Positions 39,840-48,715 of a stretch of 64,000 nt of DNA are shown here, one piece after another. Within the stretch, counting starts at the first letter, position 1. Every line of letters starts with the position of its first letter. This DNA comes from Agapetus fuscipes (Eukaryota; Arthropoda; Insecta; Trichoptera; Glossosomatidae). The notes below the pieces were generated by a model. It was not told the DNA's origin and ran no database searches. It was given only the letters and a program-made list of their open reading frames with translations. The stretch lies in contig OX637353.1 of assembly GCA_951799405.1 (NCBI GenBank), positions 11,842,001 to 11,906,000 on the forward strand. Direction: 5' to 3'. Position numbers and translations under genes: made by a program.

Positions 39840-41258
39840 CTAATCTAATCTAATCTAATCTAAGCTGCAAAGATATTATCATTTAAGTTTTATATTAAAT
39901 GCATTCCCACAAGCAGATATGTATAATTTCGCGCTAACACATGCCGCATGTGGACCTACAATATAAAAACCCAATCTCAAATGAACATAAGCCTTGCAAC
40001 TCTTGCCGTCCTTCCCTGAAACAGAGGTGACATTGGCAAAGTGAACCAATTTTTACATTATGGGTGGTCAGCCGCATAACAACCTATAAGTCAAGGAACA
40101 TACATGACAAATTACATTTTTTAAAAACAATAAATCACAATATATACATGGACATAAAAACTAAATCATAAAACCAATTTTACTTTAACAAACCTCAGCC
40201 GCCAACATCACAGATCAACCGCCATTTCTTTCTATCCTTACATACTTCTTTCATTTCCTCCAGAGTCATAACCTTCTTCATACAAGCTCTTCTTTTATTA
40301 TGACTCTGGATATTCCATTCATTCGCAATTTCGGATATTTGGTCCATCCATACCTTTCTCGGTCTTCCTCTACCACGACATCCATCTATTCTACCAACAT
40401 ATACTTTCTTCGTCAGTCTTTCCTCATTCATTCTCTCCATATGCCCAAACCATCTTAACAAACTTCTTTTAATCTTCACTTTCACACTTTCTCTTGCACC
40501 ACATTCTTCTCTTACAAAATCATTCCTCACCCTGTCACTCCGTTTTTTCCCAATCATACTTCTTAGAAAGTCCATTTCAACAGTATGGACTTTACTAATT
40601 TCACTTTCATTCACCGTCCAGGCCTCGCTTCCATACATCAAGGTGGGTAAAAGTATGCCACTGCGTACCGCCAATCGAGCATTTTTTGATATGTTTTGAT
40701 TTTTGGCGATACAAGTTGTGGCACCCAGTACACACCTGCCCTTCATTACTCTTCTTTCAAATTCACCGGTCATTCTTCCATCTTTTTCAAACTTACTTCC
40801 CAGGTATACAAACTCATTTACGACATCAACATTCATTCCATTAATTTTAAATTCATAATTCATACTTTCATCATCTCTTTCAAAAATCAATACTTTCGTC
40901 TTACTTGCATTTAACTTCAGATGGTTACCTAACAAAGCTTCATTCAATCTAGAGAGCATTGTTTGCAATTCTACTGCTGAATCAGATACAAGAACTGCAT
41001 CATCTGCATACAGTAGAACACTCACTTTGCTCTCTCCTATCATCAATCCACAATCATTAAGTCTAGCATCTCTGACACACTTGTCCATGACTATGTTAAA
41101 TAGCCATGGACTCATCACACATCCTTGCCTCACACCCTTATAAACTTCAAACCACTCGCTATACTCACCATCAATACGAACACATGCCTTACTATTTTCA
41201 TAGTTGGCATGCACCGCACCTAGGAGAGCCCCATTCACTCCGAACAGTGATATTCACA
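39840..41258 (-). mobile_element. LINE-1w copy with module C tail and target duplication
   Basis: In minus-strand sense: truncated reverse transcriptase ORF (41238-40195), AT-rich 3' untranslated region, module C (40100-39862) and GATTA repeats to 39840. AATCACAGT occurs at 39831-39839 and at 41259-41267, consistent with a 9-bp target-site duplication. The copy therefore inserted as one piece between SINE-E and MITE K. About 16 extra bases at the 5' junction (CGAACAGTGATATTCAC) look like non-templated or copied filler. Confidence 0.85.
40195..41238 (-). CDS. RTE-like reverse transcriptase, 5'-truncated (347 aa remaining)
   Basis: Encodes the palm and C-terminal part of a non-LTR retrotransposon reverse transcriptase, which copies its own RNA at a nicked target. 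Visible motifs: GVRQGCVMSPWLF at residues 35-47 (RT block 4), LLYADDAVLV around 75-84 with the catalytic YADD, LNASKTKV at 109-116, EFVYLGSKFEKDG at 142-154. C-terminal blocks are LLPTLMYGSEAWTV (196-209), WFGHMERMNEERLTKKVY (263-280), GRGRPRKVWMDQ (289-300) and KKWRLICDVGG. The first catalytic aspartate block, the RT fingers and the endonuclease are missing. Full ORFs of this type are usually close to 1000 residues. The reading frame runs open upstream of the first methionine to the truncation, so the start is artificial. No stops interrupt it, which implies recent insertion. Confidence 0.9.
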   Translation of the reverse strand: MNGALLGAVHANYENSKACVRIDGEYSEWFEVYKGVRQGCVMSPWLFNIVMDKCVRDARLNDCGLMIGESKVSVLLYADDAVLVSDSAVELQTMLSRLNEALLGNHLKLNASKTKVLIFERDDESMNYEFKINGMNVDVVNEFVYLGSKFEKDGRMTGEFERRVMKGRCVLGATTCIAKNQNISKNARLAVRSGILLPTLMYGSEAWTVNESEISKVHTVEMDFLRSMIGKKRSDRVRNDFVREECGARESVKVKIKRSLLRWFGHMERMNEERLTKKVYVGRIDGCRGRGRPRKVWMDQISEIANEWNIQSHNKRRACMKKVMTLEEMKEVCKDRKKWRLICDVGG

Positions 41259-41385
41259 AATCACAGTGCTATTCACAAAACATTAGATCCATGACTTATC
41301 CATGAATCATCGTTTTTGTACGGAAACCTCTCTGTAGGCTGCGGATGAGCCATGTCTTGCTGTTTGAGAATAACACCGTTAGACT
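41259..41385. mobile_element. MITE K, copy 2
   Basis: ACAGTGCTATTCACAAAACA and GCTGTTTGAGAATAACACC form imperfect inverted ends; CCATGACTTATCCATGAATC pairs partly with CTGCGGATGAGCCATG. Copy 1 is at 21056-21175 and a fragment at 60965-61020. Confidence 0.55.
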
Positions 41386-41893
41386 CAATAAACTTTAAAT
41401 TTTCATACAAAGTTATTTTATTGTAACGTTTAACAATGAATTTTCCCTCTGTCAATGTGCAAACATATTTTTTTTTAGTATTGACTACTTTGTCTGACAT
41501 AGTTTGTCTAAGTTGAACGTAGTCTCATCAAAGTGTGACGTTTGTCTGCCGAGAAACAAACAAAATTCAAGTTAAAGCTGTGCCCTTTATATTACAAAAT
41601 ACATACACATGTTTTTCTGGAATTACGCAACCTTAATACTCAATAAATAATTTCATACCCAGGTAAAGCTTCTTTTTAAGGAAGCAACTGAAAGGAGGGG
41701 AGAAAAATCTGTGCTGAACAGGAAAAATTTAATGACGTCACTTAAAGCGTCAACGCCCGCCGAGAAATGTGACACGAACGCAATTTTTCCCTTTTTTTCG
41801 CGCCCGTGAATAGTGAAATGTAGAGATGCCACGAATACTCGCCGTTATTCGGTATTCGGAATGACTTGAAATTATTTTCGAGTAATGCCAAAT
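41386..41893. other. No recognisable gene
   Basis: Minus frames at 41273-41500 and 41742-42008 partly overlap repeats and show no domain. Confidence 0.35.
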
Positions 41894-42140
41894 GTCGGTG
41901 TAATGGCCGAGGGGGCCAAGTGGGCATAACACCAATCTTTCTGGCGTGTTTGGAATAATACAACGTTGGTTCGATTCCCGCCTGGGTCATTTGACCCTGG
42001 TTCAACATATTATGTTATTGGGTTACTATTAATTAATAATGTATTTAAATTAATTGATGATATTCATACCTGTTTCTGGCCAGGCAGAATAGGTTGGTGA
42101 ATTGCATTCCTTTTCACAAGTCTATTTAAAAAAAAAAACG
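41894..42140 (+). repeat. SINE-E, full length, plus orientation
   Basis: Head GTCGGTGTAATGGCCGAGGG and CGTTGGTTCGATTCCCGCCT; body CCTGGTTCAACATATTATGT; end CCAGGCAGAATAGGTTGGTG, TCTATTTAAAAAAAAAAA. This copy shows the sense orientation with a 3' A tail. Confidence 0.9.
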
Positions 42141-42282
42141 AATAGTTGCTTTATTACTCGACATCTCATCCTTCTGTGCTTGTGTAGCTTATCTACCACT
42201 TGATTAAAAGATGAACTTTCAATGACATTATCTTAAGAATCACATTCTAAACAATCTAACCTAAAAAATAAACATAAAACAG
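42141..42282. other. Short AT-rich gap
   Basis: Nothing recognised. Confidence 0.4.
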
Positions 42283-42533
42283 CGCAGTTTTTGTGTGAAC
42301 CACCCCTAGAGCCCTCTACGATCTTGGTCGTTGCTGTGGAAAGCGCCAATTCTCAAGCAAGACTCAGTTGCTGAAAGGCCGAACGGACTTTTGGTGACCG
42401 GGCTTCGGTAAATGAACATGAATTTTTCAACCCAACAGAAAGCATATTTTTTCTGCTCCGACGGGATTCAAACCCACGACTTTCCATTTACGAGTTCGAA
42501 GCGTTATCGCGAGACTATGTAAAGACTGGTCCT
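42283..42533 (-). repeat. SINE-B with L2-like tail fragment
   Basis: On plus: GCGCAGTTTTTGTGTGAACC, CTAGAGCCCTCTACGATCTT, GGTCGTTGCTGTGGAAAGCG, body, then the head GGGATTCAAACCCACGACTT ... GACTATGTAAAGACTGGTCC. Confidence 0.8.
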
Positions 42534-42815
42534 TCGAGCCGGACTCAGTATTTATTCGAATATTCGCCACAATCACTTCTCGCAGAATCTCTACACTGAA
42601 ATGTATATTTTTCTTGAAAGGGAATATCTTCGCAATGCTCTTTGATACTCTTGTCTTGCGCCTTCTCAATTTTACTGACAAACGATGCCGGGTACTTTTT
42701 TGCCTTTGAATTTATGTTTTACAAATTATATTTTATTCCTTTTGAATGATGCTTTTTTTGTTTGACTTAAAACACTTTTTTATCACTTAATTTGGTATTA
42801 GAAAGTAAAAAAGTT
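42534..42815. other. No recognisable gene
   Basis: An 84-codon minus frame (42427-42681) partly overlaps SINE-B; no domain recognised. Confidence 0.35.
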
Positions 42816-42935
42816 GTCGACGACGATACCATGCTGAAAGCACAGGTTCTCATCAGATAACCGAAGTTTAGCAACATTGGACGCGGATGCTACTTGGATG
42901 GGTGACCGCTCAGGTCCACCGCGTGTCGTTGGCAT
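42816..42935 (+). repeat. 5S rRNA-like head of a composite SINE
   Basis: The ~118-base stretch runs GTCGACGACGATACCATGCT, then ATAACCGAAGTTTAGCAACA, CTACTTGGATGGGTGACCGC and CACCGCGTGTCGTTGGC. These blocks correspond along their length to eukaryotic 5S rRNA, including the internal promoter region (A block around AAGTTTAGCAAC and C block around GATGCTACTTGGATGGGTGACC). The 5' end GTCGACGAC pairs with 3' GTCGTTGGC. Differences from 5S (for example AAGTTTAGC for AAGTTAAGC) suggest a retroposed derivative, and SINE-B starts 6-8 bases later. It may act as a Pol III promoter for the composite. A lone 5S pseudogene is the alternative, but the same join recurs at 36237. Confidence 0.8.
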
Positions 42936-42942
42936 TTCTTGA

Positions 42943-43250
42943 ACCGGTCCGTAGTCCAGTGGCAGCACTTCGGACTCGTTGTAAATTCGGATCCCGGCGG
43001 AGCACAAAAAATATATACAATTTATATTTCCAAATATGCTCTTGAAAATATTCATAAAAACCTTTACCAAAGACCGGTTACCAAAAAGGTCCATCCCGGC
43101 TTACAGCACCTGGGTCTTGCTTGAGTATTGGCGCTTTGTAGCGACGACCAAGCTCGTACATCTCTGCGGCACTACAACAAGTGGCATAGACCCCTAGAGT
43201 CTCTAGAATCTACGGAGTCTCCCGCACATGATTTCTTAAAAAAAAAAAAT
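42943..43250 (+). repeat. SINE-B (B-long) behind the 5S head
   Basis: CCGGTCCGTAGTCCAGTGGC, ATTCGGATCCCGGCGGAGC, CAAATATGCTCTTGAAAATA, GGTCCATCCCGGCTTACAGC, GCGACGACCAAGCTCGTACA, then the third tail CTGCGGCACTACAACAAGTG, CCCTAGAGTCTCTAGAATCT and an A run at 43238-43250. Part of the head (between the A and B boxes) is shortened. Confidence 0.85.
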
Positions 43251-43260
43251 ATAAATAAAT

Positions 43261-43617
43261 ACAATACTATTTTGTATTTTGTATTGTTTGTGTGAAAACT
43301 TCACTGTGAAAATTCATACACTGTGAAAATTCATATTGTTTAATTTATAATTTTTGAAGAATTCAAAGAAAACACTGTTTATTTTCACTAAAATTTATTT
43401 AGAAAGATTAAAATCTTTAAAACAAATAACAAACGCGTTTTCGACCTAGTAGGTCATCATCACGTATGATACATACATACCTGATGATGACCTACTAGGT
43501 CGAAAACGCGTTTGTTATTTGTTTTAAAGATTTTAATCTTTCTAAATAAATTTTAGTGAAAATAAACAGTGTTTTCTTTGAATTCTTCAAAAATTATAAA
43601 TTAAACAATACTATTTT
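43261..43617. mobile_element. Perfect palindromic insertion flanked by a 13-bp direct repeat
   Basis: ACAATACTATTTT occurs at 43261-43273 and at 43605-43617. Between them, 43335-43462 and 43482-43609 are exact reverse complements over 128 bases with a 19-base loop, and the right arm overlaps the second flank by a few bases. The left arm is preceded by ~60 bases with a doubled CACTGTGAAAATTCATA. On plus the right arm begins (C)TGATGATGACCTACTAGGTC followed by GAAAACGCGTTTG. Inverted terminal-repeat copies and long, variable target duplications suit Penelope-like elements; this is inferred, as no reverse transcriptase is attached. Confidence 0.8.
43480..43512 (+). ncRNA. Hammerhead-like RNA motif
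   Basis: CCTGATGA is followed by T, a perfect 5-bp hairpin GACCT-ACT-AGGTC, then GAAA and the palindromic ACGCGT. This matches the CUGANGA / stem II / GAAA order of the hammerhead ribozyme core, with one extra U at the base of stem II. Stem III would be tiny, as is known for Penelope-like hammerheads. A convincing cleavage triplet and stem I are not identified, so activity is unproven. Confidence 0.45.
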
Positions 43618-43662
43618 AAAATGTAGGTACATACTTTGTAAGTGTCTCTTTTTATGCCAATT

Positions 43663-43999
43663 GTTGCGAATTTAGTTGTGTGTTTTTGCTTGTCTGTGTT
43701 AGTGTATGTGATAAAGTCGGTGAAGTTTCTAGGTGTTAGGTACTTTATGGATGTATTTGTATTGATCGAGATTGATCGAGTGTTCTAGTAAAGTCTCGCA
43801 TGTGCTAGTTCTCAGTGATTCGAGAATCATCCTTATTCTCTCTATAAAAAGGGCCAAAGCTGTCTGTAGGAGAGAGAAGCCAACTGACCGAATTGTGAAG
43901 GTGTAATGTGACTCTGCGTGGGAACCGTATCTGAAATGAATTGTTTAAAAATAAATCTCCGTAATTTTTATTGAATTGAACCCGTGAAAATCATAACAA
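43663..43999 (+). mobile_element. Solo LTR-like element
   Basis: It begins TGTTGCGAATTTAGTTGTG and ends GAAAATCATAACA. Inside are GATTCGAGAATC (43817-43828), a TATA-like CTATAAAAAG at 43842, and AATAAA near 43950. It matches, in order, the interrupted copy at 52.2-53.5 kb on the minus strand (TTTGTGTTTTTACTTGTCTG, GATGATTCGAGAATTAC, AACCGTATCTGAAAT, GAACCTGGTGAAATCATAAC). Ends TG...CA suit an LTR; no internal region is attached. Confidence 0.65.
43842..43851 (+). promoter_or_regulatory. TATA-like box of the LTR
   Basis: CTATAAAAAG lies 14 bases downstream of GATTCGAGAATC and fits a U3 promoter position. The minus copy at 52.84 kb has ACTATAAATAACGG at the equivalent place. Confidence 0.45.
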
Positions 44000-44027
44000 T
44001 ATTAAATTATTTCCACTTTGGCTTGTA

Positions 44028-44605
44028 GATATGGTATAAGGCTGATCACCCAAACCGTACAAATTAAGTTCACTTCGCCGATTCCACCCCTGTTTTCGGA
44101 AAGATATTCAAAAGTTTTTTTTTTTTTTTTTTTTTATTATTTATTAATATAAGACATTTTAAGTACATTTTGATTTTTTTTTGAAACTTATTTCTACTAC
44201 ATAATAATTCAATTGTTTTATATGCTATACCTCACCAAAAAGAGTCAAAGCTCTTGTGTGTGGTGAGGGATTCACAATTAATTTAGTCAATAGTAATAAC
44301 AAATTTATTTAAGTTATTTTATATACCTATTTATGTTATAAACTAGAAATTTATTTAAGTTACTTCATAACCTTAAGTTAAAAACTTATGATGTGTATTT
44401 TTCAGGTGTGAAGAGATTTGACATGTGAAGAAATCAAATTAAACTAGAAAGGCATATTTACATCTTAGGTTAAGGTTTTTATTTTGTAATTAAGTGCACA
44501 TGATGCATGTGTAAGCGCAAACTTACACGTTTTTGCTTGTGGGCATACCTCAAAATATGAATCTCAAATTTTTATTTAACTTAGCAACCAACATTATAGA
44601 TTATT
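44028..44605 (+). repeat. Module C split by an insertion
   Basis: Left part: ATGGTATAAGGCTGATCACC, CCACCCCTGTTTTCGGAAAG (to about 44115). Right part: ATCTTAGGTTAAGGTTTTTA, GCATGTGTAAGCGCAAACTT, TTGCTTGTGGGCATACC (44460-44605). Between lies repeat J. Confidence 0.65.
44116..44457 (-). mobile_element. Repeat J insertion with A tail
   Basis: A ~20-base T run at the left (A tail on minus) is followed by A/T-rich sequence containing GCTATACCTCACCAAAAAGA and GAGGG. The same block lies at 49380-49432, inside FB1 copy 3. The A tail and interruption of module C indicate a retroposed element. No coding region. Confidence 0.55.
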
Positions 44606-44855
44606 CATTTTTTAAACAAGTTTTGGTTCAGAAATTTATTTGAATACATTTAATTCAGGGATTATTTAATGGTACATGGCATGTACAGATGTCGCCAACA
44701 CTTGTATCTGACAGGGCTGTAGTATGTGGGGTCGCGGTCGGGCTCCACCAGGACCGCGGGCCTGCGTTTGCAACCCCTGCGGTCTGACCTGTGCGGTACC
44801 GTATTGTGAGATTACGTTATTTAATAAGTGTTATTGCAATTTTCTACAATTAAAA
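44606..44855. other. No gene; GC-rich patch
   Basis: At 44725-44805 a GC-rich patch (GTCGCGGTCGGGCTCCACCA, GACCGCGGGCCTGCG) stands out against AT-rich flanks. It contains the near-palindrome CGCGGTC/GACCGCG, function unknown. Confidence 0.4.
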
Positions 44856-46065
44856 GTATGGTGATGGTGATAATTTTGATGATTAGGATGATGTTGATGA
44901 TGGTGATGATGATGGTGATGATGATGTTTTTGATGATGATGGTGATGATATTATTTGTGATAATGTTTTTGATGATGATGGTGGTGATGATTTTGATGAT
45001 GATTGTTCTGATGATCTTGATCATGATGTGATTATTTTATGGTGATGGTGTTGATCACGATGGTGATGATTATTGTGATGACGATGTTGATGATTATCGT
45101 GATGACGATGGTGGTGATAATATTGGTGATGTTGATAATGATTTTGATGGCGATGGGGGTGATTATTTTGATGATGATTATTTTAATGATAATGGTATTG
45201 ATCACGATGGTGATGATGATTTTGATGATGATGTTGATGATTATCGTGATGACGATGGTGGTGATAATATTGGTGGTGTTGATAATGATTTTGATGGCGA
45301 TGGGGGTGATTATTTTGATGATGATTATTTTAATGATAATGGTATTGATCACGATGGTGATGATGATTTTGATGATGATGTTGATGATTATCGTGATGAC
45401 GATGGTGGTGATAATATTGGTGGTGTTGATAATGATTTTGATGGCGATGGGGGTGATTATTTTGATGATGATTATTTTAATGATAATGGTATTGATCACG
45501 ATGGTGATGATGATTTTGATGATGATGTTGATGATTATCGTGATGACGATGGTGGTGATAATATTGGTGATGTTGATAATGATTTTGATGGCGATGGGGG
45601 TGATTATTTTGATGATGATTATTTTTAATGATGATGGTATTGATGATTTTGATGATGATGTTGATGATTATTGTGATGACGATGGTGGTGATGATATTGG
45701 TGATGTTGATGACGATTTTGATGGTGATGGTGGTGATTATTCTGATGATGATTATATTGATGTTTATGATGATTGTTCTGATGATCTTTATTAGAATGAT
45801 GACTTGGATGATAATAGCGATGATAATTCTGATGATGTTGGTAGAGAAGTTCATAATAGTAGTGATGGTTTTAATGATGGCAGTGCTGATGATGATGATT
45901 TTGATAATAATGATGATAATGTTTATGATGGCAAAGGTGATGATTATAATGATGATGGTGATTATATAGGTTGATGATGACGATTCTGGTGATGATGGTG
46001 TTTATTATGATTCTTAAGATAGTGGAGGTGTTGATGCTGATGATGGTGATAAGAATGATGATAAT
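44856..46065. repeat. GAT-rich minisatellite with 147-bp higher-order unit
   Basis: About 1.2 kb of degenerate GAT/GGT triplets. Four near-identical 147-bp units start at 45047, 45194, 45341 and 45488 (GGTATTGATCACGATGGTGA or GGTGTTGATC); a fifth, shorter and more diverged, starts at 45636 after an extra T. Both strands are open in several frames: poly-Asp, Met/Ile/Val-rich, and antisense Ile/Thr or His-rich. The extra T breaks the Asp frame, and no start codon fits it, so I treat the open frames as a by-product of the repeat. Confidence 0.9.
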
Positions 46066-46080
46066 AGGGATAATTTGTTG

Positions 46081-47164
46081 TTTTTAAACAGCAGGTTTTT
46101 TATAAAAAATAATACGAATATAGGTTAACTTTCTGAAACAATAAAAAAAATAACAACTATTGTATTTCATAGTAAAACACAGAGGTTACTTGAATAAAAA
46201 AATCTAGATTAGAAAATAAATATAAAATGAAACGGATGGAACACAATTTAATAATATAAATATAATTATTATTTATTATTTTTAATATAATAATAAAAAT
46301 ATTTTATTATTGAATGAACATCATGATACAAAATTTCAATAACTCCAAAGTAAGTGGTTGTCAATTCCATAAAGCAATTAAGGGTACTTTCAGGTAAACT
46401 TAATACTTATCAGAGTTTCGGCTACATTTTGATTGAATGACATTTTTCTGATTGAAAAACTTTTTTTTCATATTTTCTTGTAAAGATACAAGATATATTT
46501 TTTCTCGTTTATAAGAAAAACAAAACAAGGCAAGGAGAAAATATCAATTTAAAATCAAGACATAATAGGATTTTGTGATGGTAAAAATATTAAATGCCAT
46601 AAAAACGCTTTTGCAACCAAGTTATTGTTCATCTCTTAATAGATAATATGTAAATATTTTTTCTGCTTATCGATTGCTTCAAGCGACTGACGTTTCCTTT
46701 TGTGATTTCCTCAGATAATGCAAATTTAATTTACTTAGTCCATTTTACCTGCGAAAAAGAAAACAGAAGAGTGTTTTCTTTATTTAAAATATTCTTAAGA
46801 AGTCACGGAGCCCGAATTCGTGGAAAACGACAGAGGGTGGGTTAGATTGGGGTGGGTGGGGGTTGAGAAAAAATACTTGGGGGGGGGGGTTGCTGTCGGA
46901 GGCAGGTTGACTTGAAATGAGCCTAGTTCAGTGATCGGCAAATTCATTAGTCAAAAGTGCCACAAAAAACTGAAATACTAAAAAAAATTAGAACAGAATC
47001 AACTATAACTGTGTTATTCACACACAACAAAAGCACGGCTCAACCGCCACCTAACGGAAATATTAAAACAAATAAAAACGTCAATCCATGGATCAGCTGT
47101 AGATCAAATGTAATGTGAATAACCCTATTAGAATTTTAGAAGTATAAAATAAAGAAATAAAGTA
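46081..47164. other. No recognisable gene
   Basis: AT-rich to 46800, then a purine-rich GT tract (GGGTGGGTTAGATTGGGGTG) at 46836-46895. Nothing recognised as coding. Confidence 0.35.
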
Positions 47165-47487
47165 GACCGGTCCGTAGCTCAGTGGTAACACTGCGGACTC
47201 AGTGGTAACACGGTTTGAATCCCGGCGGAGCACAAAATATATATCATTTATATTTTCGAATTTGCTCTTCGTTGGGTTGAAAAATTCATAAACCTATACC
47301 AATGATCGGTCACCGAAGGTCCATCCAGCCTTACAGCAACTGGGTCTTGCTTGAGTATTGACGCTTTGTAGCGACGATCAAGCTCGTACACCTCTGCGGC
47401 ACTACAACTAGTGTCATAGACCCCTAGAGTCTCTGGAATCTAGGGAGTCTCCCACACAGGACTTCTTAAAAAAAAAGAACGCAATAA
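47165..47487 (+). repeat. SINE-B with third tail (B-long)
   Basis: GACCGGTCCGTAGCTCAGTG (head duplicated: GGACTCAGTGGTAACAC), TTTGAATCCCGGCGGAGCAC, TTGCTCTTCGTTGGGTTGAA, GAAGGTCCATCCAGCCTTAC, GCGACGATCAAGCTCGTACA, then CTGCGGCACTACAACTAGTG, CCCTAGAGTCTCTGGAATCT and an A-rich end. Confidence 0.85.
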
Positions 47488-47889
47488 ATTTTAAAGCTTA
47501 GCCGTACCCTGTCACATGTTATTGTTGTTGAGTCTGATTACAAATAAATTAAAGAAGTTTTTGATTATACATAAATAAACCATCCCGAAGGTTGCAATAT
47601 TAATCTTTGATGTATATTCGGCGTCCTTTAGTTGGGTGGTTTCAGAGATTTCCGACCGTTAAGCTGGAAAATCGAGAAATAGAGAACTGATTTTAATTCG
47701 ATCTGCACTGAGCTTCACAGGAACCATTACGAGAATATTTTGCAGTTTCCTGTGTTACAAACGTTTCGGTTATAGAACTCTATAACATATTTACAGAATA
47801 CCATCACTTTATCTTGTTTGTATGTTCTAGTCATTTGTAGTCTCACTTATTTTGACCAACCCAATATTTTTTCCGTCTTTTCCTTCCTT
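47488..47889. other. No recognisable gene
   Basis: AT-rich, nothing recognised. Confidence 0.35.
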
Positions 47890-48268
47890 AAATCAACAAA
47901 CTTCTGAATGAATGCGGAGTAAAAGAAAGCGGGAAAGTGAAAGTTCAAAGAAGTGTGATGCGATGGTTTAGACATATTGAAAGGGTGAATGAAGACCGAC
48001 TGAATAAAAAAGTGTATAAAGGGAATGTAGTAGGTTAGCGTGAAAGGAGAAGACCTACGAAAGAATGGATTAATCAGATAATAATAAGAGATTGCGAATG
48101 AATGAAATCTACAGATTGGAAACAAAAAAAGAGCGTGCATGAAAAGAGTGATGAAACTAGATGAGATGAAAGAAGTATGCAAGGACTGAGTCAAGTGGAG
48201 GCACTTGTGTAGAGGTACCGGCGACCCTTAGAGGAATGGCGGTAGGATACAAGACAAGACCTTGTTTT
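47890..48268 (+). pseudogene. LINE-2w reverse transcriptase C-terminus, frame-broken
   Basis: Plus-strand reading gives LNECGVKESGKVKVQRSVMR, WFRHIERVNEDRLNKKVYKG, NVVG then stop and RERRRPTKEWINQ, with later blocks in other frames (about ..KSVHEKSDE.., MQGLSQVEA). It parallels the ORF at 50579-51199 block by block. It ends with GGAATGGCGGTAGGATACAA and GACAAGACC, the same 3' tail as that copy. Stops and indels make it non-functional. Confidence 0.75.
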
Positions 48269-48641
48269 TCAATGGAATTTTCTCCCAATTCTATTTAATT
48301 TTCCCCCATCGCATACGTTTCGTCGATTTTAACTTCCCGACCACTGCAAGTCCCATGTAATACGTTTAAAATGGGAATAGCTGGAATGGTTGATAGTCTG
48401 GTCGAGGGAAGCCGGAATGCATTGGCTTGCATTGCGTGGAGCTGTGAGACGTGCCTCCTGTGTCGCAGTCAGCAGTCAGTACAACATATTGGGGGCTGCA
48501 GCTGCACAGAGTCTGCCTAGATTGCCCAGCTAGACAACGTAATGTATAGACTATAGACAGACACACAGCCAGACAGGACAATATGTGCCGGGTCTTCAGC
48601 CACGAGCAAAAATCCAAGACTTTCTTGCTATAGAAAGAAAC
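48269..48641. other. No recognisable gene
   Basis: A 108-codon minus frame (48366-48692) is Cys/Ser-rich and overlaps a SINE-E fragment. It shows no domain I recognise; chance is likely. Confidence 0.3.
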
Positions 48642-48715
48642 GAGTTTTTTTTTTATTTGAAAAAAGGAATGCATTTCCCTGGCCAGAAACAAGTATTAAT
48701 TTATTTGATTCAAAT
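48642..48715 (-). repeat. SINE-E 3' fragment
   Basis: A T run, GAAAAAAGGAATGCATTTCC and CCTGGCCAGAAACAAGTATT match the 3' part of SINE-E in minus orientation. Confidence 0.65.

Noticed and set aside
42816..42935. Working 5S rRNA gene
   Set aside because: Several changes at conserved positions, no T-run terminator directly after the 3' end, and fusion to SINE-B repeated at a second site.
45039..45794. 251-codon protein gene on plus (and 155-codon frame on minus)
   Set aside because: Frames arise from GAT triplets in a 147-bp repeat; all frames are low-complexity and the Asp frame is broken by an extra T at about 45626.
48366..48692. Small cysteine-rich secreted protein
   Set aside because: Cysteines are scattered without a known pattern, no convincing signal peptide at the start, and the frame runs through a SINE-E fragment.
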